A stretch of DNA of 16,637 bases. Origin: an uncultured Eubacteriales bacterium. Lineage in GTDB: Bacteria > Bacillota > Clostridia > Oscillospirales > Butyricicoccaceae. This document shows positions 7,202 through 14,255 of the stretch, in pieces. The notes beneath the pieces are model-generated. The model was not told where the DNA came from and ran no database searches. It was given only the letters and a program-made list of their open reading frames with translations. Where the stretch lies: positions 1 to 16,637 of the forward strand of contig CAKTWY010000029.1 in assembly GCA_934630445.1 (NCBI GenBank), in the 5' to 3' direction. The position numbers and the translations under genes were made by a program. Position 1 is the first letter of the stretch. Each line of letters begins with the position of its first letter.

Positions 7202-7639
7202 TCACGCCGTCTGCTGCGGGCAGTTGATGATCATGGTGACCGTAGTGCCGCGCCCGAGCACAGTGTCGATGTGCATCTCATCGGAATACTTTTTCATATT
7301 CGGCAGGCCCATCCCTGCGCCGAAGCCGAGGTTCCTGACCCGCTCGGTAGCGGTGGAGTACCCCTCCTGCATCGCCAGATCAACATCCGGGATGCCCGGG
7401 CCGTGATCGGAGAGGACAAGGCGCACGCGTTCCGGTTCGATCTTCACTTCCGCGCCGCCGCCGTTTGCATGGATGACCATGTTGATCTCTCCCTCATACA
7501 TGCAGATCGCCGCGCGGCGGATCAGATCCGGCGACAGGCCGAGCTTTTTCATCACGCGCTTCATATCGCTCGAGGCTTCGCCCGCGGAGGTAAAGTCCTC
7601 GCCTGAAATGTTATAAACAAGACGTATCGGCTCGCTCAC
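7202..7639 (-). CDS. RsbW-like anti-sigma-type ATPase
   Basis: A 145-residue GHKL ATPase of the RsbW/SpoIIAB serine-kinase class. The N box EGEINMVIHANGG (49-61) has the Glu/Asn/His pattern of anti-sigma kinases. The G1 box is SDHGPGI (77-83), and the G2 loop is GFGAGMGLPNMKKYSD (105-120). No membrane or sensor part is present. Family members bind sigma factors or phosphorylate antagonist proteins on Ser/Thr; the target here is unknown, and no STAS antagonist or sigma factor gene lies nearby. The start is GTG at 7639, five bases after the stop of the upstream DRTGG gene and behind AAAGGAGT. It differs in sequence from the ATPase in the hydC operon, so each unit carries its own GHKL ATPase. 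Confidence 0.9.
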   Translation of the reverse strand: MSEPIRLVYNISGEDFTSAGEASSDMKRVMKKLGLSPDLIRRAAICMYEGEINMVIHANGGGAEVKIEPERVRLVLSDHGPGIPDVDLAMQEGYSTATERVRNLGFGAGMGLPNMKKYSDEMHIDTVLGRGTTVTMIINCPQQTA

Positions 7640-7644
7640 ACGCG

Positions 7645-7989
7645 TCACTCCTTTCCCTGCAGTCCGGCGGTATACAGCCGCCCGCACGCGGAATACATGC
7701 GCAGCGGCGTGGTCATCATGACGATATCGCGCTCCTGCGCCATATTGATCATCGCAAAATCTGGGCGCTTGCCGCGCACAAAGACGATGCAGCGGATGTC
7801 CATCATTTCGGCAGTGCGCACGACCTGCGGGTTCATCAGCCCCGTCAGGAGAAGCGCCTGATCTTTGACAAAGGCCAGCACGTCGCTCATCATGTCCGAG
7901 CCGCACGCAGAATGGACCTCTGTCTCGAGAAGGTCCACACCGCAGAGAAGCTCGGCCTGCAGGATATCCTGTACTTTTTGAATCTTCAT
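7645..7989 (-). CDS. DRTGG-domain protein, first gene of the hydrogenase sensing block
   Basis: A 114-residue single-domain protein related to the DRTGG protein at 5365-5691: MKIQKVQDILQAELLCGVDL, then SACGSDMMSDVLAFVKDQALLLTG with the glycine and aspartate pattern of the family. No catalytic residues or membrane segments are evident. The start at 7989 is set by GGAGGA seven bases upstream; an in-frame ATG at 8028 has no such site. It leads a tight minus-strand cluster with the RsbW-like ATPase and sensory hydrogenase, and is transcribed divergently from serC. Function is inferred as ligand sensing within this module; no activity can be assigned. Confidence 0.85.
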   Translation of the reverse strand: MKIQKVQDILQAELLCGVDLLETEVHSACGSDMMSDVLAFVKDQALLLTGLMNPQVVRTAEMMDIRCIVFVRGKRPDFAMINMAQERDIVMMTTPLRMYSACGRLYTAGLQGKE

Positions 7990-8022
7990 GCATGTTCCTC
8001 CAATGCATTTGTTTTGACGCGC

Positions 8023-8051
8023 TTGCATTATAGCTATGATGCTACTATACT
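8023..8051 (+). promoter_or_regulatory. Predicted serC promoter
   Basis: TTGCAT (8023-8028), 17 bases, then TATACT (8046-8051) on the plus strand give a start near 8058 and a leader of about 107 bases. No T-box or other leader RNA was recognised. The -10 lies inside the left half of the palindrome at 8043-8064. Confidence 0.5.
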
Positions 8052-8064
8052 AATTATTATAGTA
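8043..8064. promoter_or_regulatory. Candidate operator palindrome in the divergent serC / DRTGG promoter region
   Basis: TACTATA (8043-8049) and TATAGTA (8058-8064) are perfect seven-base arms around an eight-base AT spacer. The palindrome covers the predicted -10 of serC (plus) and that of the DRTGG block (minus), so a dimeric regulator bound here could control both directions. The regulator is unknown. Confidence 0.45.
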
Positions 8065-8084
8065 TACAATCCCGCTTAACACAA
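8056..8084 (-). promoter_or_regulatory. Predicted promoter of the DRTGG / sensory hydrogenase block
   Basis: On the minus strand, TTGTGT (8079-8084), 17 bases, then a perfect TATAAT (8056-8061). A second TATAAT at 8027-8032 without a good -35 could be an alternative. Transcription would run into the DRTGG gene at 7989. Confidence 0.5.
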
Positions 8085-8164
8085 AGAACAATTATGCCCA
8101 GATTAATCTTATCTGAATTGTGCACTATGTACTAATTATTTTTTTGAAAGGGTTGAACCTATCC

Positions 8165-9250
8165 ATGAGTGACAAGAGAATTTATAACTTTTCCGCGGGC
8201 CCGTCGATGCTTCCGCTTGAAGTTCTTCAAAAAGCGGCATCTGAAATGTGTAATTATCACGGATCGGGCATGTCCGTCATGGAGATGAGTCACCGCTCGA
8301 AAGTGTACGACAGGATTATCAAGGATACCGAGGCGGCGCTCAGGCGCGTGATGGGCATCCCCGACAATTACAAGGTGCTGTTCCTGCAGGGCGGCGCGAC
8401 GATGCAGTTTGCGATGGTTCCGATGAACCTGATGGTCACGGGGCGGGCGGACTACGTCCTCACAGGGCAATTCTCCACCAAGGCGGCAGATGAGGCAAAA
8501 AAATACGGCGAGGTACATATCGCCGCCTCCTCGAAGGATGAAAACCACACCTATATCCCCGCGCAGGACGCGCTCGAACTGGATCCGAAGGCCGACTACC
8601 TGTATCTGTGCTCCAACAACACCATCTTCGGCACAGAGTGGAAGTACGTGCCCGAAACCGCAGGCGTTCCCATCGTGGCCGACATGTCGTCGAACATCCT
8701 CTCCAAGCCGATCGATGTTTCCAAGTACGGACTCATCTTCGCCGGCGCGCAGAAAAACATGGGCCCTGCAGGCCTGACGGTGGTCATCGTACGCGAAGAT
8801 CTGCTCGGCCATGCGCGCGAGTATGCCCCCGTCATGCTCGATTATGCCGTCATGGCGAAAAATGATTCCATGTACAACACGCCCCCGACCTATGCCATCT
8901 ACATTCTCGGCCTGGTGCTCGAGTGGCTGGAAGCGCTGGGCGGCACGGAAGCAATGCAGGTCATCAACGAACGCAAGGCATCGTATCTGTACGACTATCT
9001 CGACCAGAGCAAGCTCTTTATCCCCGCGGCAAGGAAGGAAGCGCGCTCGATGATGAACGTGACGTTCCGCACGGCGTCGCCGGAGCTCGACGCAAAATTT
9101 GTCGCCGAGTCTGCAGAGCACGGTTTTTCAAACTTAAAGGGCCACCGCGCGGTCGGCGGTATGCGCGCTTCGATCTACAACGCCATGCCGGAAGAGGGCG
9201 CGCGCGCGCTCGTCGCGTTCATGGAGGCGTTTGAAAAGGAAAACGGCTGA
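8165..9250 (+). CDS. serC: Phosphoserine aminotransferase
   Basis: PLP-dependent transaminase converting 3-phosphohydroxypyruvate and glutamate to phosphoserine and 2-oxoglutarate, the second step of serine synthesis, in the cytoplasm. At 361 residues it has the usual SerC length. It opens with the family start YNFSAGPSMLP (7-17). QGGAT (75-79) lies in the cofactor-binding area, ADMSSN (172-177) gives the Asp facing the PLP ring, and GAQKNMGPAG (194-203) holds the Schiff-base lysine K197. The chosen ATG (MSDKRIYNFS) matches the family N-terminus; an in-frame ATG at 8120 would add 15 unconserved residues. AAAGGG lies 12 bases upstream, a rather long spacing. serA follows after 79 bases, so the two form a serine operon. 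Very secure. Confidence 0.97.
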   Translation: MSDKRIYNFSAGPSMLPLEVLQKAASEMCNYHGSGMSVMEMSHRSKVYDRIIKDTEAALRRVMGIPDNYKVLFLQGGATMQFAMVPMNLMVTGRADYVLTGQFSTKAADEAKKYGEVHIAASSKDENHTYIPAQDALELDPKADYLYLCSNNTIFGTEWKYVPETAGVPIVADMSSNILSKPIDVSKYGLIFAGAQKNMGPAGLTVVIVREDLLGHAREYAPVMLDYAVMAKNDSMYNTPPTYAIYILGLVLEWLEALGGTEAMQVINERKASYLYDYLDQSKLFIPAARKEARSMMNVTFRTASPELDAKFVAESAEHGFSNLKGHRAVGGMRASIYNAMPEEGARALVAFMEAFEKENG

Positions 9251-9251
9251 A

Positions 9252-9295
9252 CGCCGCCGCACATCGTCTCCCCTGCGGCGCGGGGCTGAGCGCCG
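9252..9295 (+). other. Alternative hairpins between serC and serA
   Basis: CGGCGC (9276-9281) pairs with GCGCCG (9290-9295) and is followed by TTTCT, a weak terminator shape. The same GCGGCG (9275-9280) can instead pair with CGCCGC (9252-9257 or 9255-9260). The two folds exclude each other, as in attenuators, but no leader peptide or ligand site is seen. In a GC-rich genome this may be chance. Confidence 0.3.
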
Positions 9296-9329
9296 TTTCT
9301 GATATTGGAAAGGATAGGAGTTTTTCATC

Positions 9330-10499
9330 ATGTACAGGGTAAAGCTGTTCAACAAAATCTCTTCCGCAGGCACGGATGTGCTTGGGAATGCCGGCGGCTG
9401 GGAATGGTCGGATTCTTTTGACGATTATGAAGCGATCCTTGTGCGCTCGGCTGACCTGCACGAGGTCGACTTTCCGAAGGGGCTGAGGTGCATCGCGCGC
9501 GCGGGCGCGGGCGTAAACAATATCCCCATCGACACCTGCAGTGAGCGCGGCATCGTGGTCTTCAACACCCCGGGCGCGAATGCAAACGCCGTAAAAGAGC
9601 TCGTCATCTGCGCCCTGCTGCTGAGCTCGCGCCGCATCCCGGCGGCAATCGAGTGGGCAAAGACGTTAAAGGGCCAGGGCGCGGAGATTTCCAAGCTGGC
9701 GGAGAAGGGCAAGGGCAATTTTGCAGGCCCGGAAATCGCAGGAAAGCGCCTGGGCGTAATCGGCCTCGGGGCGATCGGCGTGCTGGTGGCAAACGCGGCG
9801 GTTTCCCTGGGGATGGAGGTGTTCGGCTTCGACCCGTATATCTCCATCGACGCGGCGTGGGGCCTTTCCCGCTCAGTCGAGAGGGCCGCTTCCATGAAGC
9901 AGATTTTTGAGACATGCGATTACCTGACCATACACGTTCCCGCCACGCCGGAGACGAAGGGCATGCTGAACGCAGACTCCCTTGCGACGATGAAGCCGGG
10001 CATGCGCATCCTGAACTTTGCACGCGGCGAGCTGGTGAACAACACGGATCTGGCCAAGCTCCTCTCCTGCGGGGCGGTATCGTGCTTTGTGACGGACTTT
10101 GCCTCGGAAGAGACGCTGTCGATGCCCAACACTATCGTTCTGCCGCATTTGGGCGCCTCGACGCCGGAGAGCGAAGACAACTGCGCGCGCATGGCCGCGC
10201 GCGAGATCGTCGACTATCTTGAAAACGGCAACGTTTCAAATTCCGTCAACCTGCCGAACGTATCCATGGAGCGCGAGGGCAAATACCGCCTGTGCGTAAT
10301 CAACCGCAACGTTCCCAACATCGTCGGGCAGATCTCGACAAAGCTTGCCAGCGAGGGCATCAACATCGAGAACATGGTCAACCGCTCGAAAAAGGACTAT
10401 GCCTATACGCTGGTCGACACGAACACCGAGCTGACGCCTTCCATGCTTGAGCATCTGCACAGCGTCGAGGGCGTGCTGCACGTGCGCATGATCGGCTAG
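9330..10499 (+). CDS. serA: D-3-phosphoglycerate dehydrogenase with C-terminal ACT domain
   Basis: NAD-dependent dehydrogenase oxidising 3-phosphoglycerate to 3-phosphohydroxypyruvate, the committed step of serine synthesis. The 389 residues form the compact version with one ACT domain and no intervening domain. Visible are the substrate-side RAGAGVNNI (57-65), the Rossmann loop GLGAIG (145-150) with ribose-binding D168 in FGFDPY, and the catalytic set R232 (NFARGELV), E260 (DFASEE) and H273 (LPHLGAST). The ACT domain is at about 319-389 (CVINRNVPNIVGQIS), which in this family usually mediates serine feedback. The residues before E260 (TDFASEE) differ from the more usual DVFxxEP. GGAG lies nine bases before the ATG. 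Its partner serC lies directly upstream. Confidence 0.95.
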   Translation: MYRVKLFNKISSAGTDVLGNAGGWEWSDSFDDYEAILVRSADLHEVDFPKGLRCIARAGAGVNNIPIDTCSERGIVVFNTPGANANAVKELVICALLLSSRRIPAAIEWAKTLKGQGAEISKLAEKGKGNFAGPEIAGKRLGVIGLGAIGVLVANAAVSLGMEVFGFDPYISIDAAWGLSRSVERAASMKQIFETCDYLTIHVPATPETKGMLNADSLATMKPGMRILNFARGELVNNTDLAKLLSCGAVSCFVTDFASEETLSMPNTIVLPHLGASTPESEDNCARMAAREIVDYLENGNVSNSVNLPNVSMEREGKYRLCVINRNVPNIVGQISTKLASEGINIENMVNRSKKDYAYTLVDTNTELTPSMLEHLHSVEGVLHVRMIG

Positions 10500-10529
10500 C
10501 AGCCGGCGGGCCCGAAGGCTGCGTCTTTT
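10499..10529 (+). terminator. Weak terminator-like hairpin after serA
   Basis: GCAGCC (10499-10504) pairs with GGCTGC (10517-10522) around a GC-rich loop containing GGGCCC, followed by GTCTTTTC. The stem is short and the T-run broken, so termination may be partial and the YbhB-like gene may be read through from serA. Confidence 0.4.
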
Positions 10530-10566
10530 CAAAAACACGCTGAGCGGAAATAAAGGAGGAGTATCC

Positions 10567-11064
10567 ATGAAGGTAACCAGCGACGGTATCATAAACGGCA
10601 AAATCCAGGACAAATACGGCAAGCGCGGCACGCAGAAAAACGCGGCGGGCATCCCCACGTATTCGCTGCCGCTGAAATTCGAGGACGCGCCGGCCGGCAC
10701 GGTCACATACGCCCTCATCATGGAGGACCGCGACGCGGTGCCTGTGTGCGGATATTCCTGGATCCACTGGTGCGCGGCGAACATCCGGCGCACGGAGCTG
10801 CTGGAGAACGAAAGCATCACAGCTACGGACTACGTGCAGGGCACGTCGAGCGACTCGGGTGCGATCGCAAAGATCGACCGCGGCCTTGTCAGCACCTACA
10901 CCGGCATGGCGCCGCCGGATAAGCCGCACACGTATACCATCCATGTCTTTGCGCTCGATACGGCGCTTCCGCTTGAGCGCGGGTTTTATATGAACGAGCT
11001 GTACCACGCCATGGACGGGCATGTGCTCGCGTACGCGAAGCTCGAGGGCGTGTACGACAACTGA
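10567..11064 (+). CDS. YbhB/YbcL family (PEBP, Raf-kinase-inhibitor-like) protein
   Basis: A 165-residue member of the phosphatidylethanolamine-binding-protein superfamily, bacterial YbhB/YbcL branch. The ligand-pocket motifs are present: YALIMEDRDAVPVCGYSWIHW (about 49-69), corresponding to the DPDAP-xxxxxHW core, and YTGMAPPDKPHTYTIHVFALD, corresponding to the GPxPPxGxHxY motif. There is no signal peptide, so it is cytoplasmic. Molecular function in bacteria is not established; kinase inhibition should not be assumed from the name. GGAGGA lies just before the ATG. It follows serA by 67 bases and ends at a strong terminator, so it may be the last gene of the serine operon or have its own promoter. 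Confidence 0.92.
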   Translation: MKVTSDGIINGKIQDKYGKRGTQKNAAGIPTYSLPLKFEDAPAGTVTYALIMEDRDAVPVCGYSWIHWCAANIRRTELLENESITATDYVQGTSSDSGAIAKIDRGLVSTYTGMAPPDKPHTYTIHVFALDTALPLERGFYMNELYHAMDGHVLAYAKLEGVYDN

Positions 11065-11080
11065 ATCATCCTGTAAAGAC

Positions 11081-11121
11081 AGCGGAGCACGGACGGTCAA
11101 ACGTTCCGTGCTCCGCTTTTT
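11081..11121 (+). terminator. Rho-independent terminator after the YbhB-like gene
   Basis: AGCGGAGCACGGA (11081-11093) and TCCGTGCTCCGCT (11105-11117) form a perfect 13-base stem with an 11-base loop, followed by TTTTATA. It lies 17 bases after the stop codon and closes the serC-serA-ybhB stretch. Confidence 0.9.
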
Positions 11122-11187
11122 ATAGCGCCGGTATCTATTGCGCATATCTGTGCCGTTCGTCTCATACAACGATTGGGGGTGATCGTT

Positions 11188-11658
11188 TTGAAAACAAAAC
11201 TGAAGCGGCTTATTGTATGTCTGGCGCTTCCGCTGATCATTGGCGGCCTTTCCGCGCTTTTATCCGGCCCGGGGATGGAGCTGTTCGCCTCGCTGGAACA
11301 GCCGCCGCTGTCGCCGCCGGGGTGGCTGTTCCCCGTCGTATGGACGCTTTTGTATCTCATGATGGGCCTGGCTTCCTGCCTGGTGCTGGAGTCAGGCGGC
11401 GAACGGAAACAGATCTCAGCGGCGCTCACCCTGTACGGCGTGCAGCTGGCGGTCAACTTTTTCTGGTCTATCTTTTTCTTCAACATGCAGCTTTACCTGT
11501 TTTCCTTCTTCTGGCTGGTGCTCTTGTGGTGCCTGATCCTGGCGACGCTGATTTCGTTTTATCAGCTTTCCAAACCGGCGGGTCTGCTTCTTGTGCCATA
11601 TCTGCTGTGGGTGACATTTGCAGGATATCTGAACCTGGCCATTGCGCTGCTCAACTGA
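11188..11658 (+). CDS. TspO/MBR family integral membrane protein
   Basis: A 156-residue protein with five hydrophobic helices (about 7-26, 47-66, 77-100, 103-123, 131-154) and the TspO signatures QPPLSPPGWLFPVVWTLLY (38-56), QLAVNFFWSIFFF and PYLLWVTFAGYLNLAIALLN at the end. Family members bind tetrapyrroles and cholesterol-like ligands in the membrane and are linked to stress or redox responses; the ligand here is unknown. The start is taken as TTG at 11188, because GGGGGTGATC, which matches the 16S tail, lies six bases before it. The upstream TTG at 11173 lies within that ribosome site region. It stands alone between a strong terminator and a convergent gene. Confidence 0.92.
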   Translation: MKTKLKRLIVCLALPLIIGGLSALLSGPGMELFASLEQPPLSPPGWLFPVVWTLLYLMMGLASCLVLESGGERKQISAALTLYGVQLAVNFFWSIFFFNMQLYLFSFFWLVLLWCLILATLISFYQLSKPAGLLLVPYLLWVTFAGYLNLAIALLN

Positions 11659-11718
11659 CCGGTGAATGTTGTGCTGTGCACCTTTTTAAAAATACGCAGA
11701 GGGAACCTATAGGCTGTA

Positions 11719-11752
11719 CGCAGGGGGCCGTGCATATGCACGGCCCCCTGCG
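11719..11752. terminator. 34-base perfect palindrome between convergent genes
   Basis: Seventeen-base arms beginning CGCAGGGGGCCGTGCA meet at a central TA (11735-11736). The palindrome lies between the tspO-like gene (plus, ends 11658) and the secreted-protein gene (minus, ends 11781), so it probably ends transcription from both sides. Neither strand has a T-run after the stem, so it is not a textbook rho-independent terminator. Confidence 0.55.
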
Positions 11753-11780
11753 CTGTGATGGTGAGGAAAGAGGCATTCAT

Positions 11781-13154
11781 TCAGAACGTCTGCCGGGCAA
11801 GCTTCAGCATGATGGAAGCTTTTCCGTTCGCGGTTGTCACCTGCGTAAGCGTGTTGCTCAGAATCGTGTCAATATCGCTGACATAATACGTGTCGACGCT
11901 GTAAAACAGCGCCCCGCTTTTGCGCTTGACTTCGATCTTCAGATCAAGGGGGCTGCCGGACGAGGAATATGGCCGCGCAATATAGAGGGTCTTTGACGGA
12001 CAGGAGAAAACGTCTGTCGTTGCGCCGGCGAAAAACTGCACGTCCACGGTGCTGCCGTTTGACACGCCGGACCGAAACCAGCTGTGGTTGCTGGCGTATT
12101 TGACGCCGCCGACATAGATATCCATATAGATATTGTGGTTTCCGCCATTGTAGGTGAGGCTGTCGACGGTCAGGGCGTAGGTATAGTTTTTGTTGTAAAG
12201 ATATTCGTGCGACATGCCGGTCATATCGGCGTCGGAATAGCCGCCGTCGAAAAATGCGACCGGATCCGGCCAGGAAAAGGCGGTGTATTTATCGTTAAAA
12301 CCCGTTCCGCCCCAGGTCGCGCTCGCGGAATTCTGCCCGTGCGTGTCGCCGTGGAAATTGCCGAAGTTTGCAAAGGTGTCCGTATTGCCGGACGCGGCGT
12401 CCGAGAGGTTGCGCTCAAAGACCGTGTTGAAATTCAGAAGCACGTACTCATACCTGCGGGTAAAATTGCCGATATTTTCGCTGCTGCCCGGCAGGAAGAC
12501 ATCGTGAAACAGCGAGCCCGACGCGCCGGCCGAGTGCGACGGTGCCTGATAAAAGACGACGCCGTCCTTGCGCGAGCCGCCCGCGTCGGAACCGTCGTAT
12601 TTATAGATCGCGTGGCCGCCCGCATCGATCCAGATTTTGGCGTGGGAACTTTCCATCATCAGCTCTGAGGGCTTATAATAGTTCCAGCCGCTGTGAGCCT
12701 GTGTGATCAGAAGGTCGAGCGCACCGTACTGCGAGCCGTCCTTTTCAATGGCAATCAGGATGTGCTCCATGTCGTTTTCGTGCTTGTCAATGCTGCCGAC
12801 AAAATCCGATTCATCCTTGGGATGATAGACGCCGTAGGTCAAAAAATAGTGGCTGGCCGTCTCCTGCACGGAATAGTAAAGATATGCCCTATAGTCATAT
12901 CCCGCACGGGTGTGGTACTCGATCTCCAGGTTTTCCCAGTTATTGGTGCAGACCCAGTCGCTGTCAAAATCGATCTTCATGGGGATGTCCTCGAGGCCCT
13001 GCTCGCCGTAGGAGATGCCGACGTCATGGTACAGGAGCGGCGACCAGTGAGCGGCAAGGGCGTCGTAGGCTGCTGGAAAGGTCACGGCGGATGCGGGCGC
13101 AAGCGTTAAAATGAGCGCGGCGCAGAGGATGACTGCAGTGATCGCTTTTTTCAT
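11781..13154 (-). CDS. Secreted protein of unknown function with a HENDME motif
   Basis: A 457-residue exported protein. A Sec signal peptide (MKKAITAVILCAALILTLAP, cleavage likely after ASA at 23) has no lipobox, transmembrane anchor or cell-wall sorting signal, so release is likely. The N-terminal half holds WSPLLYHDV (37-45), AYLYYSVQETASHYFLTYGVYH (90-111) and KHENDMEHILIAI (124-136), with H154 in TQAHSGW. The clustered His/Asp/Glu suggest a metal site, and the layout recalls NPP1-like and Vps62-like proteins (compare GHRHDWE), but I cannot assign a family. The C-terminal part (about 320-457) is rich in Tyr, Ser, Thr and Gly and looks like an extracellular beta domain. AAGGAG lies before the ATG. 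Transcribed alone. The gene is secure; the function is not. Confidence 0.85.
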   Translation of the reverse strand: MKKAITAVILCAALILTLAPASAVTFPAAYDALAAHWSPLLYHDVGISYGEQGLEDIPMKIDFDSDWVCTNNWENLEIEYHTRAGYDYRAYLYYSVQETASHYFLTYGVYHPKDESDFVGSIDKHENDMEHILIAIEKDGSQYGALDLLITQAHSGWNYYKPSELMMESSHAKIWIDAGGHAIYKYDGSDAGGSRKDGVVFYQAPSHSAGASGSLFHDVFLPGSSENIGNFTRRYEYVLLNFNTVFERNLSDAASGNTDTFANFGNFHGDTHGQNSASATWGGTGFNDKYTAFSWPDPVAFFDGGYSDADMTGMSHEYLYNKNYTYALTVDSLTYNGGNHNIYMDIYVGGVKYASNHSWFRSGVSNGSTVDVQFFAGATTDVFSCPSKTLYIARPYSSSGSPLDLKIEVKRKSGALFYSVDTYYVSDIDTILSNTLTQVTTANGKASIMLKLARQTF

Positions 13155-13234
13155 ACAGACAGCTCCTTTTCATATAGTTACAGAACCGCAAGATAAAGTA
13201 GATAAATTATTTTTGTTATCTCACTTTAATTCTG

Positions 13235-13264
13235 TATATATCAACTAAAGCATGTTCAATGCAA
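13235..13264 (-). promoter_or_regulatory. Candidate promoter of the secreted-protein gene
   Basis: On the minus strand, TTGCAT (13259-13264), 18 bases, then TATATA (13235-13240) preceded by TGA, an extended -10. The start would be near 13228, leaving a leader of about 75 bases. Confidence 0.4.
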
Positions 13265-13399
13265 AAAGGCAATGTGCCGCCGTCCTTTTATTCTGTATTT
13301 ATGACTTTTTTGCAGATTATATCCGCTGTTTCCGACAATTACCGCTGTTTTAATACACTTTTTGTCAAACTATAACCCAGCCACATTTGAAAGATCCGT

Positions 13400-13446
13400 A
13401 AAAAAGCACATCGGGCGGACAGGAAAGAGTTCCTGTCCGCCCGATG
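13400..13446 (-). terminator. Rho-independent terminator of the phosphodiesterase gene
   Basis: CATCGGGCGGACAGGA (13409-13424) and its exact complement (13431-13446) form a 16-base stem with loop AAGAGT. On the minus strand it is followed by TGCTTTTTT. It lies 57 bases after the stop at 13504. A smaller hairpin at the stop codon itself (arms 13489-13494 and 13500-13505, then TTTT on the minus strand) may assist. Confidence 0.88.
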
Positions 13447-13503
13447 CGGCATATACAGTGAAGAGAAGAGCAGCATTACAAAACCAAAAGTGCGGCGAAC
13501 GCA

Positions 13504-14169
13504 CTAAAAATACCGGCCGCTGCCACGGCGCCGAACAGCCGCGGCGGCAAGATTGGTCGTGATACAGGCGACCCGCTGTTCCAACAGATATTCAATCTGT
13601 TCCTCGTCATCGACCGTCCAGCAGCAAAGCGGCACATGCATTGCGCGGAAAACGGCCATACTCTCTTCTGTAAGCGTCAGATAGTCGATATTGAGACCGA
13701 GAAGCGCCGGATCGCGGCGCGCATAGAAAAGCTCTCCAAGCGCGCGCGCCTGCTCAGGAGTGACAGAGCCTGCCGCGGCGACAAGGCCGGTGTGATCGGT
13801 ATTGATATAATAGCCGTGCACACCGTCCACAAATGTGCCGAGCGACGGATAGCTGCCGGTAAAAACCGTGCACCGCTCCATGCCCATACGACGGAGCGTT
13901 TGAAGCGCAGGGGCGAAAACCTCCGGCTCCTTCAAATCGCAGTTCAGCCCCACGCCCGCGTCGCGCGCAAGCGCAGCCGCATCCTCCAGCGTCAGGTAGT
14001 CCGCAAGCTTTTCCCGCTTGAGCGGATCGTGCGAGAGCAGCACGCGCTCCCCGCCCAGGCGCAGATCGAACTCGACCGCGTCCACGCCGGCGGCGATCGC
14101 CGTGCGGATATAGCTCAGAGAGTTTGGCGGTGTGCCCTCACACCCCGCATGCGCGATAATCGTTGTCAT
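13504..14169 (-). CDS. Divergent glycerophosphodiester phosphodiesterase family protein
   Basis: A 221-residue GDPD-fold protein (TIM barrel) without signal peptide. The fold is recognised from IIAHAG (4-9), GVDAVEFDLRL (28-38), VLLSHDPL (43-50), LNCDLKEP (75-82) and the C-terminal PLCCWTVDDEEQIEYLLEQRVACITTN. Usual enzymes hydrolyse glycerophosphodiesters to glycerol-3-phosphate and an alcohol. Key positions differ: the HRG motif is HAG, PENT is PPNS so the metal-binding Glu is missing, and ExK is D78-x-K80. H7, E33, D35 and H47 are kept. It may be a separate subfamily with another substrate or reduced activity. ATG at 14169 follows GGAGG by eight bases. Own promoter and terminator, so monocistronic. 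Confidence 0.85.
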   Translation of the reverse strand: MTTIIAHAGCEGTPPNSLSYIRTAIAAGVDAVEFDLRLGGERVLLSHDPLKREKLADYLTLEDAAALARDAGVGLNCDLKEPEVFAPALQTLRRMGMERCTVFTGSYPSLGTFVDGVHGYYINTDHTGLVAAAGSVTPEQARALGELFYARRDPALLGLNIDYLTLTEESMAVFRAMHVPLCCWTVDDEEQIEYLLEQRVACITTNLAAAAVRRRGSGRYF

Positions 14170-14255
14170 ACCCATTCCCTCCAACCGCCCACAATACGGC
14201 GCAAAAACATGCCGCTGCGCCTGTTTTTCGCCCGGTCTACGGCTTTTCTGTTATT

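Larger units (their letters stand above)
13155..13503. other. 349-base AT-rich intergenic region
   Basis: No gene is supported in either strand. It holds the promoter of the secreted-protein gene, another TATAAT on the minus strand (13316-13321) with no -35, two direct copies of CCGCTGTTT (13323-13331 and 13342-13350, 19 bases apart), and the terminator of the phosphodiesterase gene. It is clearly richer in A and T than the flanking genes. Confidence 0.7.

Noticed and set aside
8159..9121. Minus-strand open frame opposite serC
   Set aside because: Low-complexity His/Arg/Asp-rich shadow of serC.
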